Positions 12,188 to 22,595 of a stretch of 64,000 nt of DNA are shown here, piece by piece. The position numbers and the translations under genes were made by a program. Origin of the DNA: Posidonia oceanica. Its lineage: Eukaryota; Streptophyta; Magnoliopsida; Alismatales; Posidoniaceae. The stretch covers positions 12,465,001-12,529,000 of the forward strand of contig JAZBRS010000013.1 in the NCBI GenBank assembly GCA_037176725.1, in the 5' to 3' direction. The notes under the pieces are model-generated. The model was not told where the DNA came from, did no database searches, and worked only from the letters and a program-made list of their open reading frames with translations. Every line of letters begins with the position of its first letter. Within the stretch, counting starts at the first letter, position 1.

Positions 12188-12497
12188 GCCCTTGTGAAAC
12201 CATCATGTGGTCTTCTTTCAGACTATGCTGTACATTTCTGGCCTGCCACAGGCATTGTACTCACCAAGTTTTATCAATGAAAAAAACTGTTTCTGCTTGC
12301 ACATCAAGATTCTTTGCTGTATTGCATATCATTATCATCACCATCTTGGGCCCTCTAACCAGACATGCAGACATCACAACACAGCAAAGTCCTCAGCACC
12401 CAATCTGGAGTCCAGAGCCTCTGCGGACCCGCGTCGTCAAGCTACGCCATCTGGCGTCCCCAGCTGGTCGCCCCCAGCTGGATCATCATCCCCAGTG
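12188..12497 (+). other. Start of the 3' untranslated region, E1
   Basis: Unique sequence between the DUF7745-like ORF and the first repeat array. I see no gene or strong structure. E2 carries a 7-bp duplication (CTGCTTT) near 34210 relative to this copy. Confidence 0.6.
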
Positions 12498-13265
12498 GGC
12501 TGGCACCCCAAACTGCTCGGCGAAAGGTTCGTCAACCTGTCATCCTCCTCAGCTGATCATCCCCAGCTGAGTCCCCTGCGGGCTGGCACCCCAAACTGCT
12601 CGGCGAAAGGTCCGTCAACCTGTCATCCTCCTCAGCTGATCATCCCCAGCTGAGTCCCCTACGGGCTGGCACCCCAAACTGCTCGGCGAAAGGTCCGTCA
12701 ACCTGTCATCCTCCTCAGCTGATCATCCCCAGCTGAGTCCCCTGTAGGTTGGAACCCCAAACTGCTCGGCGAAAGGTCCGTCAACCTGTCATCCTCCTCA
12801 GCTGATCATCCCCAACTGAGTCCCCTGCGGGCTGGCACCCCAAACTGCTCGGCGAAAGGTCCGTCAACCTGTCATCCTCCTCAGCTGATCATCCCCAGCT
12901 GAGTCCCCTGCGGGCTGGCACCCCAAACTGCTCGGCGAAAGGTCTGTCAACCTGTCATCCTCCTCAGCTGATCATCCCCAGCTGAGTCCCCTGCGGGCTG
13001 GCACCCCAAACTGCTCGGCGAAAGGTCTGTCAACCTGTCATCCTCCTCAGCTGATCATCCCCAGCTGAGTCCCCTGCGGGCTGGCACCCCAAACTGCTCG
13101 GCGAAAGGTCCGTCAACCTGTCATCCTCCTCAGCTGATCATCCCCAGCTGAGTCTCCAGCGGGCTGGCACCCCAAACTGCTCGGCGAAAGGTCCGTCAAC
13201 TTGTCATCCTCCTCAGCTGATCATCCTCAGCTGAGTCCCTAACGGGCTGGTACCCCAAACTACTC
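12498..13265 (+). repeat. 83-bp tandem repeat array, 10 units (E1)
   Basis: The phrase GGCTGGCACCCCAAACTGCT recurs every 83 bp from 12498 to 13245. Every unit contains an 8-bp inverted repeat, CTCAGCTG and CAGCTGAG, around an 8-nt loop. E2 has nine units in the matching array, and Z has a longer 108-bp version. Short open frames through the array are repeat artefacts. Confidence 0.93.
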
Positions 13266-13329
13266 GTCTGACAAGCACGACAATCTTGTCATCACCCTCT
13301 ACTTTCGATGCCAAGGACGCGTTGGCCAG

Positions 13330-13422
13330 CCCCTGGTGTCATCCCGACACCAGGGGCATCTTTTGATCGCCACTTGGTATCATTCTTCCCCTCTTTCCCC
13401 TATGATATTCCTGGTGTCATAG
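13330..13422 (+). other. Two strong unique hairpins between arrays, E1
   Basis: CCCCTGGTGTC (13330-13340), loop ATCCC, GACACCAGGGG (13346-13356) is a perfect 11-bp stem. A second inverted repeat, CCTATGATA ... TGTCATAGG, follows at about 13399-13421. Both are kept in E2 (first at 35170-35196) and in Z with paired substitutions. Confidence 0.85.
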
Positions 13423-13429
13423 GATGATT

Positions 13430-14140
13430 TCTTCTCATCATTACCTCATCCCCTCTTTGCCGGCCGATAAGTCCGATATCTTATCAATCAATCATTCTCA
13501 TCATTACCTCACCCCCTCTTTCTCATCATGATCTCATCCCCCTCTTTATCTCATCATTACCTCATCCCCTCTTTGCCGGCCGATAAGTCCGATAACTTAT
13601 CAATCAATCATTCTCATCATTACCTCACCCCCTCTTTCTCATCATGATCTCATCCCCCTCTTTAGCAATAGCTCCCATCATTATCTCACCCCCTCTTTAT
13701 CTCATCATTACCTCACCCCCTCTTTGCCGGCCGATAAGTCCGATATCTTATCAATCAATCATTCACATCATTACCTCACCCCCTCTTTCTCATCATGATC
13801 TCATCCCCCTCTTTATCTCATCATTACCTCATCCCCTCTTTGCCGGCCGATAAGTCCGATATCTTATCAATCAATCATTCTCATCATTACCTCACCCCCT
13901 CTTTCTCATCATGATCTCATCCCCTCTTTAGCAATAGTTCTCATCATGATCTCATCCCCTCTTTAGCAATAAATCTCATCATGATCTCATCCCCTCTTTA
14001 GCAATAACTCTCATCATGATCTCATCCCCTCTTTAGCAATAATTCTCATCATGATCTCATCCCCTCTTTAGCAGTAATTCTCATCATGATCTCACCCCCT
14101 CTTTAGCAATAGTTCTCATCATGATCTCGTCCCCTCTTAT
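13430..14140 (+). repeat. Composite CATCATGATCTCATCCCC array with 35-bp subunits (E1)
   Basis: The 3' half has a 35-bp period (TTCTCATCATGATCTCATCC plus CCTCTTTAGCAATAA). The 5' half mixes this with longer units carrying GATAAG, loop, CTTATC inverted repeats (for example 13466-13485). One strand is strongly pyrimidine-rich. E2 has the same array at about 35270-36085 with a different unit order. Confidence 0.85.
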
Positions 14141-14149
14141 CAGCAATCA

Positions 14150-15075
14150 AGCACTCTCAGGCTGATATCCTAAACTATCAACAATCAAGCACTCTCAGGC
14201 TGATATCCTAAACTATCTGCTCAGGCTGATATCCTAAACTATCTGCTCTCAGGCTGATAACCTAAACTATCATCTAGGCCGATCCATGGTTGGCCCACAG
14301 TTGTGTTATACGGCTGACATCCAGTAACTGTCCCTTGCAATTGCGGTTTCCAGTTGATAGGTTTGTAAACTATCCTCCAGTTGATAGGTCTGTAAACTAT
14401 CCACCAGTTGATAGGACTGTAAACTATCGCTAGGCTGATATCCTAAACTATCACCAGCAATTGCATTATACGGCTGATATCCAGTAACTATCCCTCATCA
14501 TTGCGCGTTTCCAGTTGATAGGTCTGTAAACTATCCGCCAGTTGATAGGTCTGTAAACTATCCGCCAGTTGATAGGACTGTAAACTATCACGCGCAATCA
14601 TGTTATACGGCTGACATCCAGTAACTGTCCCTCGCATTGCCGTTTCCAGTTGATAGGACTGTAAACTATCCTCCAGTTGATAGGTCTGTAAACTATCCAC
14701 CGGTTGATAGGACCGTAAAATGTCACTCCAGTTGATAGACTGTAAACTATCCGGCATTTGCATTATACGGCTGATATCCAGTAACTATCACTCATGGTTT
14801 GTGGCTTCCAGTTGATAGGTCTGTAAACTATCCGCCAGTTGATAGGTCTGTAAACTATTCGCCAGTTGATAGGTCTGTAAACTATCCGCCAGTTGATAGG
14901 ACTGTAAACTATCCCACACAACCATGTTATACGGCTGATATCCAATAACTATCACTCACAACTGCTTCCGGTTGACAGGACCGTAAACTGTCATTCCAGG
15001 CTGATAACCTAAACTATCACTCCCGGTTGATAGGACCGTAAACTATCCGGACGATAAGCCCGTCACCTTATCACC
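14150..15075 (+). repeat. Hairpin array: 27-bp GATAG...CTATC units (E1)
   Basis: Around 25-30 short inverted repeats follow one another. The commonest unit (27 bp) is CAGTTGATAGGTCTGTAAAC then TATC, with stem GATAG/CTATC. It alternates with GATATCCAGTAACTATC and GATATCCTAAACTATC units, giving higher-order blocks of roughly 150-180 bp. Variants such as GACAG/CTGTC (14974-14992) and GACA/TGTC (14316-14332) keep the stem paired. Confidence 0.9.
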
Positions 15076-15551
15076 TTTTTCGGCGTGGCCTTGTCCTAGG
15101 AAGGCAAAGTCACGCAAACCCCTTTTTTGCGGTAGGAGAGTTGGCCTCTCTCCCCTCGCACCCTTTTTTCTTTTCTGCTAGCTTGCTCCCCGGGCGGGGA
15201 CAGGCTGCACCCTATTTTTCCCTCGCTTTGTCGCGCAAGTCTGGCCTCCCTGCCAGATCCTCGCGCCACATCGCGCCTTTTTATCATTCCTCTTGCATCA
15301 TCTTAGCACTTCCTCAGCTAGCACTGCATATTACTTTAACATCATCACCATCACTTGCACAGCATCAGCATCTATTCTAGCTGCACTAACTTTTATGCTA
15401 ACTTCTTGCATTGCATTTGCATTAGCATGCATCGCACTTAGCATCATCCATCTGCACCTAGCATTTTGCATTGCGGCAACGGGCTACGATCTTCGGTGCA
15501 TCCGCCGAATAAGTAGCTCACGCCCATAGCAAATCGCTGCTCCCGCCGGTC
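15076..15551 (+). other. 3' UTR segment between hairpin array and polypurine tract, E1
   Basis: Unique sequence followed by GCAT/AGCATC-rich low-complexity stretches (about 15290-15470). I see no gene. It is collinear with about 37028-37503 in E2 and with about 55712-56200 in Z. Confidence 0.6.
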
Positions 15552-15635
15552 AGATGGGGTGTCTCGTCAACCCTGAGCAGCGGCCTCGCTCCGCTTGACC
15601 TTGCTCAGGGAGGGGCATCTGTTGACACCCCATCT
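15552..15635 (+). promoter_or_regulatory. Polypurine tract within a hairpin spanning the 3' LTR boundary (E1/LTR2)
   Basis: The purine run AGGGAGGGG (15607-15615) sits four bases before the LTR start TGTTGACA (15620), as expected for the plus-strand primer. It lies inside a larger inverted repeat: AGATGGGGTGTC (15552-15563) pairs with GACACCCCATCT (15624-15635, inside the LTR), and CCTGAGC (15572-15578) pairs with GCTCAGG (15603-15609). E2 and Z keep the same arrangement, with a compensated base pair in Z. Confidence 0.88.
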
Positions 15636-17535
15636 TGGCAGGCTTGGACCATTTGGAGCCCTCCTGGTGATTGCTGGACTCAAACCTAACCCAAAACCAA
15701 ACCCTAATCCTCTTCTTTACCCTCCAAAATCAGCCCATCTTGACCTAAGCCTTTACCCCTCTTCCCAAGCTCAAAACCTAACCAAAACCCATAGGAAAAC
15801 CCACCAACACCCACTTAGCAAGCCTACCCAAGAACCAAGAAATTTCCAAACCTAGACTATTCCCAAAAACCCTAGAAAACCTAGGTAAAACTCCCCTTTT
15901 TCTACACCTTAAAACCCTTCCAAAGCCTTCTTAGAATCAAACCAAAACTTCAAAACCAACACCTCAAACCCTAGACTACCCACTCACCAATTTTCACCCC
16001 ATTCCAAGACCCTTAAGACCCCCTTTCATCCAAATTATCCTTTTCTCTCTCTGGGATTATCATTTTCTCTCTCCTCTCTCCCTCCTGATTATCATCTCTC
16101 TTTTCATCCCCTTTTTGCCCATTTTCTGGCCTGGCTGTGGGCCCCCTTTGTACTTCTATCCCTTCTCTACCTTATTCCTATTTTTACTTTATTTTTAGCC
16201 TTTTTCTTGAATTTTAAAAATCATTTCTCTCCAACCTATCTCTTTTCCTTTTATTTCCCTCTTTTTCCCTTTTCCTTCTTCCTTCTCTTTTCCTTTGCCT
16301 TCTCTTGCAAAAATCCATAAAAACCCCTAAAAATCTGTAAAACCCCAAAACGTAAAAGAAACAAATCAGAACCCTAAGAAAAACAATTAAAAAACATTAA
16401 ACAAGCAATTAAAAACCTAAACTTAACTAAATCAAACTAAAAGGAAAACCAAGCATGTAAGCTAAAAAATGCAAAACAAATCAAAAGAAAACACTGAAGA
16501 ATCAAGGAAAAAACTAAAATAAAACCAAAACCCACCAAAAGCAGAAACCCCATCAAAAGAATTAAAAAACAAACCCTAAAAAGAAGAATTAAAAAACAAA
16601 CACTAAAACAAGTAATTAAAGAAACAAAGAGACTTAACCTAACAAACCTAAGAAAAAAAAAACAAATTGAAAGCTTAATTAAAAGGAAAAGAAAAACACA
16701 TCTAAAAGACTTAAAAACACCCCAGCAAACTAGAAAAATCTAACTAAAAAAAAAACTTCAAGAAAAATAAACAAATAAAAATCAAAGCATAATTTAAAAG
16801 ACTTAAGAAAAAAAAAAAACCTAAGAAGACTAAGACTTAAAAACCTAAAACCAATCCTGATTAATACGAAAATAAATCCTAAAAAATCCTAATCAATGTC
16901 CTGAGTATCTAACAAGAGAAACACAATTTTTAAAACAATTTAAAACAAGGTTTAACAAACATTTAATCAAGTGAAAACCAATTAAAAGCAAAACCAAAAC
17001 CCTAAAACCCTAATCAAGCCCAAAACACATTAATCAACCCAAAATGGCCATTAAAAAATTTAATTAAAATCCTAATCTACATCACAACCTTTCTAATATT
17101 TTTATTTATTTTTAGTTCATTTTTACTAATTTTATTTCCCCATTCTACCCTCTCTTCTTTCTTACTTCTCTTTTTCTTTCTTTCCTTTCCTTACTGGGCC
17201 CAATCCAGCCCGTTTTTCTTTTTTTCTTTTATTTCTTTTTTTCCTTCGGCCCGCAGCAGTCCGGCCCACGCCCCTCCTTCTTCCTCCTTCTCCTTCTGCA
17301 GTTTTTCTGCAACCTTCTCCCGCGAATAGCTGCTACAGCCCTCCCTCCACCATTTGAATTTCGAGCTTCCGTCAGATCAGCAACAGCGGCTCGCCGCTCC
17401 TCTCTTCTCTCAGCACCTTTTCCGGGAGGCTTTAACTGCCTGTCGTCTCGCCGGCTGCATGTCTCCCTCAGCAGCAGTGGATCGCGCCGGTGGAATTTGA
17501 ATTCCAGAGCGCGCGAGCAACCCGGAGAGCAGCAG

Positions 17536-17542
17536 ATAAAAG
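17536..17542 (+). promoter_or_regulatory. Candidate TATA box of LTR2
   Basis: ATAAAAG within GCAGATAAAAGCC. The same AGATAAAAGC block is kept at the matching place in the strongly diverged LTR4 (53586-53592, minus strand) although the flanks differ, and in LTR3 (39488-39494). Transcription would then start near 17565, giving a very long R-U5 of about 3.7 kb. This is inference from conservation and motif only. Confidence 0.5.
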
Positions 17543-20500
17543 CCTCGTTCAGCACCTCCTTCAATGCCCCTTTGATCATCCGAGAGAGAGAGCTGAAAAT
17601 CCAGAGAATTCCCATGCAAATCTCCTTCTTCTCCCTCTGATTTTCAGCAACACTTCCCTTTCTTTTTCTCCCTGAAACCAAGCCCGTTCCAGCATCCAAC
17701 TCTCTTCCATTTCATCCCCCAAATTCACCCAACACACCAGCATTCCTCCTCCATCATTTCCCAGCCTTTCCTTCCCTGTAAACACTCCAGTTCACCCGAA
17801 CTTCCATCACTGAAACCAGCTGCAACCCAACACCTCCTCTCCTAAAAATTGCCTTCACCACAGACCTCCAATCCTTCCCGAATCTTCCCTAGATATTCGC
17901 CTAAACTCCACCTCCCCAAGGCACCCGACCTTCAGCCTAGCAACCCACCACCGCACCTACACGCCACCACAAACAGTTGCCTCCCTCTCTGACCAAAAAA
18001 CCCACCAGCTTGCAATCTCCACCCACAACCTCCCAAAACCCAATTCGACCGCCTAGAACCCTTCAACAGACCTCCAGCAATCTTCCAGAAGTCCCCGTTC
18101 AGCCTGAGGAGTAGCAGACACTCCCCCCGGCCTCCGGCTGCCACTCTGAACCCACGACCTGCCGAATCTCTCTCCGGCCTGCACAGCTCGCGTCTGATCA
18201 TCTGGGAAGCTCCGGAGGGCCGTTCTGAGGTGACTCCAGCCCTCGTGAGCAGCGGACAACGCCCGCAGCGACCGGACGGACCCCACCGGCGACCCCTGAA
18301 GCCACCTACGTCGGGAGGGCATCTCAGACGCGGACCCAGGTAAAAGTTTCTTCCCCTAGTCCCCTTTTCTTCCCCCGCTGCTTCTCAGCCCCTTAGAAGT
18401 AGGTTTCCAGCCCTCCAGACGTTCCTGCAGCTCACCGGTCTTCCCGTCTTCTCCGGCGCCGGTCCCCTGATCTCCGGACGCTCCGCCCAGCAGAACGGAC
18501 TCCCGACGATTCCCAGAGCTCTGCACGGTCGCCGGCTACGTCCTCCGCCGTCTCGCGCCTCCCCAAGCCCCCTGTGTCGGCGGTGGTGAGCGCCGGTGGC
18601 TCACTGCTACAGTGCCAGCCACCGCTGGCAAATCACTGTGCATTTATCTTCTTAGTTATAAGATTTCTGTGCAGATATTGCATGTTTGCCTTAAGTTTTT
18701 TAATTTTTGCGTTTCAGTCCTCTGTCCATTTAATATGCTTAGTTTTTAATTAAAAACCATGCTAAATTGCTGCTTTTATCTCTGCTTTTCAGTATTTTCT
18801 TTCCAGTCATTTTACTATGCTGTGCTGTTGTAACTCTTTGCATTTTAGCCCTTCTGTTTTTTATTTTTGCATATAAGTCCTGCCCTAAATCAGTTCATTT
18901 AATTGCATGCATTTTACCATATGAAATTGCATTCTGCATCCCTGCATGTTTTTGATTTTGCATATAGGTCCATGCACTGTAGAAACTTAGGTTTTATTTT
19001 TTATTTTTGCTTGTTGTATTGCATTTTCTTCCCTCTGTTTTCTGGCATTTGCATTTAGGTCCATTTTAAATGGACAGTAACCATTTGCATGCATTTTTGC
19101 TTACTGCATTGCATTTTGGCCCCTGTTTTTTTTCAGAAATTACACATCAGTCCTTTATCAGTGTTTTCAGAGCATATTTACCATACAAAATTGCATATTT
19201 GACCCCTGCATGATTCAAAAATCACACATAGGTCCTTGCATCTTTTAAAAACCATGTAAAAAGACTGTTTTGCCCCTAAAGTTGCATCTTAGCTCCTATG
19301 CTTACAAAATTGCATGTAGACCCTCCACTTGCATTCCCAGACTCCCCAGGACCCTGTTTTCTGGAAAATTTGCACTTTAGACCCCAGTTTTTCCAAAATT
19401 GCACTCTAATTTCTTTTTGTTTTCAAAATTTCTTCCAATGCATACCCTCTTTTCAAATTAGCTTTCTGAGCCCAGTCTTTTGCAAAATAACCCTCTGCCC
19501 TCTCCTGTTTTCAAAACCCTCCTCTGTGGACCCCATCTTTTGTGAAAATTTGCATTTTAGGCCCTTTGCTTTTTCAAAAATGCTTTTGAACTCCTGTCTT
19601 TTCCAAGTTTGTTCCCCTTGTTTCTTCTTGCTTTTGCATGCATTCTGCATCCATTTAGCTTTGCATTTTCGCATCTCTCTGCACACACTAAGCACTTCTA
19701 GCTCCCCTTCACTTGGGAGGACCTTTTGCACACCCCTAGGACCTCCTGAACACTTAGATCTGTTCTTCTCCCCTGTTCTGGCCCTCCTGCCTTGAAGCTG
19801 CGATATCTTCCGATCCGGCCGTTGGATCTTCTCAAGCAAGCTGCCCAGGCGACCGCAGCAAAGCACTCTTCAGCATGGACCAAGCAGATCTCAGATCAGG
19901 CTCCCGGATTTCCAGGTATGTCCTCCTAAACTCCTGCATTGCATTCATTTGCATGCCATTTGCATAGTTTTCCTCGTTTCCGATTTTTGTCTCTTTGAGC
20001 ATGTAGAATAGGGCCTCCTCTTCTTGTCTATCAACTCAGATCTCCGTTTTGCGTTTCCCTATGTGTTTTGTGTTGAGTTTTCCCTGGATTTACCACTTAA
20101 TGTGACTTTCTTCCCCCTTTTCCACGATCCGATCGCATCGCGAGCTTTGGGCAGCATGCGAGACACACCGTGGAACGGTTTAGTGGGAAATGGTCGCAAG
20201 AGAGGTGGTAATCCCCCTGTTTGCTCACTCTCCCCTTTGTAGGTCTTCACACCTACTCTGTGTGGCCCCGAACAGCGCCTGTTCTCACACATGCGTTGTT
20301 CTGCTTCTCCTCTTACTGCTTCTAATCTTTTCCTTGCATTTGCATTCGCACGGCTTTTTCCGAGGTTTTATCTCGCAGCTTTTGGCACCATTTTGCTTGT
20401 CCGCTCTCGTCTTGGCGACGTTTTGCGTGCCTGCTTTGTCTTTCGCGCCGTTTTGCGCGCTCGTCCTGTTTTTGGCACAGTTTTGCGTGCCCGTCATCGC

Positions 20501-20923
20501 CTTTTGCACCGATTTGCGTGCTGCCTTGCTTTCTCGCCCGTTTTGCGTGCCGATCTTGTCTTTTTGCACCGTTTTGCACGCTTTCTTGTTTTTCACCTCG
20601 TTTTGCGTGTTTTACGCTGTTTTCTCTTGCATGTCGATCGCATTGCATGGTTTTGCCGCTGTTTTGCTTTTTCGCTTGCATTTGCATATAGGGCTGTGAT
20701 GCTTACTGCCTGGAGTTCTCACGAACCAGGTTTCGCCCGGTTCGGAACACAGACAGCGTAGCTGAGCACTTAGACAGCACGTTTACTTCCTTGCCCTGCA
20801 TCTCTCCACTCAGAGCACACCTTGAGCATTCATTTAGGCATTCATAGGCACATAGGCATTCAATCCTGCATTTCCCTGCGTATGCGAGCGTAAGCCTAGA
20901 AAGACCGATTCTCGGGCGTGTCA

Positions 20924-20944
20924 GGGGTGCCTAACACCTTCCCC
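20924..20944 (+). other. Conserved hairpin in the 3' part of the LTR
   Basis: GGGGTGCCTAACACC followed by TTCCCC forms a GGTG/CACC stem inside an outer GG/CC pairing. It is present in all four LTRs (for example about 5255-5275 and 42876-42896). A GGTGCCTAACACC-like block is, to my knowledge, common near the end of plant Ty3/Gypsy LTRs; its role here is not shown. Confidence 0.6.
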
Positions 20945-21265
20945 GCACGTAACAGGAGTCCTTGCCCTGTCTTTTGGCCCGCAATGACCGTACTGCCCTT
21001 ATCCTAGGCTAGAGTCATCTCATTTGCATGTATTTGCATTTGTTTCCTTTGCATTGCTTTGCTTTGCATTTCTTGCTTGGTTTTGCGTGTTAATTCATGC
21101 ATTTCCCCCGGTTTTCCTTGTCTCCCGTTAATAGACATGGTGGCGACTCTGATTTGTCTTATCTTTCTCTTTTCTCCTCGATTTCAAGTGTTTTCGAGTC
21201 GAGCCTCTTCCTCGGATCCAATCGCCGCTAAATAGCGAGCCTGATTCCGATCGGGATCGCTACAG

Positions 21266-21283
21266 TGGCGACTCTGCTGGGGA
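21266..21283 (+). promoter_or_regulatory. Primer binding site of E2
   Basis: TGGCGACTCTGCTGGGGA starts two bases after the LTR end. It begins TGG, as expected for pairing with a tRNA 3' CCA end, and resembles the tRNA-Arg type PBS described for Tat/Ogre elements. The tRNA assignment is from memory of the family, not from a search. Confidence 0.85.
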
Positions 21284-22595
21284 TAGCTAGACTCCGGCTT
21301 TCGTTCCCGGCTTTTCGCTCACCTGTTTTCGCAGTTTTGCCTGTCTTGTGTGCCTTCTTTGCCTGCTTTGCTCGTTTTTCTGTGCAAACTCCTAGAAAGT
21401 CGCTTTGTGGCTACTTTGCTTAGGTTTTTGCACCTCTTTCGTCTCGGTTTGCGCTCCCTTTCGCTTGGCTTTGCTTCTCTGCTTGTTTATTTACTTATTG
21501 TCTTGCTTATGCTCTTACTTCCTTTACAGCTTACTTGTCTTTATTTTCTTTGCCTTACTTGCTTATTATTGCTTTAATTATCGCACATTGCATGTCTACA
21601 TACTTGTTTGGCAACGATACATGCTTTTTGAATGTTGAATGCTTCTTTTACACCTTTGCTATGTCACTACGCACGCACATGCCTTGCATACATGCCTTCT
21701 GACTTGATGAATGTTTTTTCTTCACCATTATGCTCACAAACACTTGCACATGCCATGCACTTGCCTTTTGTTGTGTTGTATGATTGTCTGCCTGCCATTC
21801 TTGACTGATTTTCTTCCCTTTCGCACATGCCATGCCTAGGATAGTAGAAACTTGTTTGCTCTCCCCATGGTTAACTAAAAACCGCAAGTAAAAAGAACTC
21901 CTAGGAGCTACTAGAGACTCTGAACAATCCTTCACTTCCTCTGGTTAATAAAATGTGCAAGATAAAAGACTTTAATCATTTGCATAAGCATCATATAGGG
22001 CATGCATTCTTCTCATCTGAGTCCACCTATTAGTCTGCGAAGGACGGTCCCGGCTTCTTGTTCCACCGCTTTGGGCGTGGCACGAGCCAGTCGGTCTGTC
22101 CCCCCTCGTCCGGGGGTCGTGTCGGTGTTAGTAGAGGGTACCACCCATGCTTTGGCGGGGTAGAGGCCACCAACGCACCACCCTGTCATTTCCTGAGCTT
22201 TGGGCCGGGAGTTAGACAGGGAACCTACTTTTCTGACCTGAGTCGGTGACCTGTACACCCAGGGATACCCGAAGTAGATTACCTTACTAGGACACACTAG
22301 TTAGGTGAGGGGGGCATACTAGAAAGCATGCATATCATTCATGCCATTTAACTAACTCATTTGCATTCATCTTTTAGTTTCTAACCCCTAATTTCCTTCT
22401 GTTGTGTCAGCGTGACCGGTAAAGCGAGTTTCCCTTTGCCAGAGCTCGAGTACCGACCCTCGTTGACACCCCTTGTGCGACTTCATTCGCGACCATTCCC
22501 CCTCTGAGCTATCCACATTTGTGACGATAGCTCCTCTTAGGACTCACCGCTTGAACACTCGTCGCAGCCCTATTCTCACGCGATCTAGGTCAGCA
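21284..22595 (+). other. Leader between PBS and gag, E2
   Basis: There is no ORF1 here, unlike typical legume Ogre elements, which carry an extra ORF upstream of gag. The segment 22030-22310 is GC-rich and structured, for example CCCCC/GGGGG around TCGTC near 22100-22120. It could hold packaging or dimerisation signals. GTTGACACCCC at 22462-22472 repeats the first bases of the LTR. The frame is open from 22473 (TTG), but the first ATG is at 22596. Confidence 0.6.

Larger units (their letters stand above)
5596..15619 (+). mobile_element. Interior of element E1, 5'-truncated
   Basis: This stretch is collinear with 27491-37571 of E2 at an offset of 21,895 bp, rising to 21,952 through small indels. 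Only a few differences per hundred bases or fewer are visible by eye. It starts directly at the LTR1 terminus, inside the linker between protease and RT; PBS, leader, gag and protease are missing. It holds the linker remnant, RT, both RNase H domains, integrase, the DUF7745-like ORF, the 3' repeat arrays and the polypurine tract, and ends at LTR2. Confidence 0.9.
15620..21264 (+). repeat. LTR2 (5645 bp), 3' LTR of E1 and 5' LTR of E2
   Basis: Starts TGTTGACACC after the polypurine tract and ends CGCTACA just before the PBS. Internal order: pyrimidine-rich block (about 16040-16310), A-rich block (about 16320-17100), GC-rich block with a candidate TATA box (17536), a stretch with many degenerate TTGCAT...GGTCC-like motifs (about 18660-19650), short TTTTGCGTGCC repeats (about 20390-20600), a hairpin GGGGTGCCTAACACCTTCCCC (20924-20944), and a PBS-like duplicate (21141-21151). 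No LTR-encoded protein is convincing. Confidence 0.95.

Noticed and set aside
12498..15075. Regularly spaced repeats resembling a CRISPR array
   Set aside because: Units are contiguous tandem repeats without unique spacers, the context is a plant retrotransposon, and no cas genes are present.
16900..17030. Telomere-like AAACCCTAAAACCCTAA pieces
   Set aside because: Only two or three degenerate units occur inside the A-rich LTR block in every LTR. They are not an interstitial telomere array.
17229..18322. Antisense ORFs of 89-156 residues in the GC-rich part of LTR2/LTR3
   Set aside because: They are the same in LTR2 and LTR3 only because these are recent duplicates. They are arginine/glycine-rich by composition and not kept in LTR1 or LTR4.
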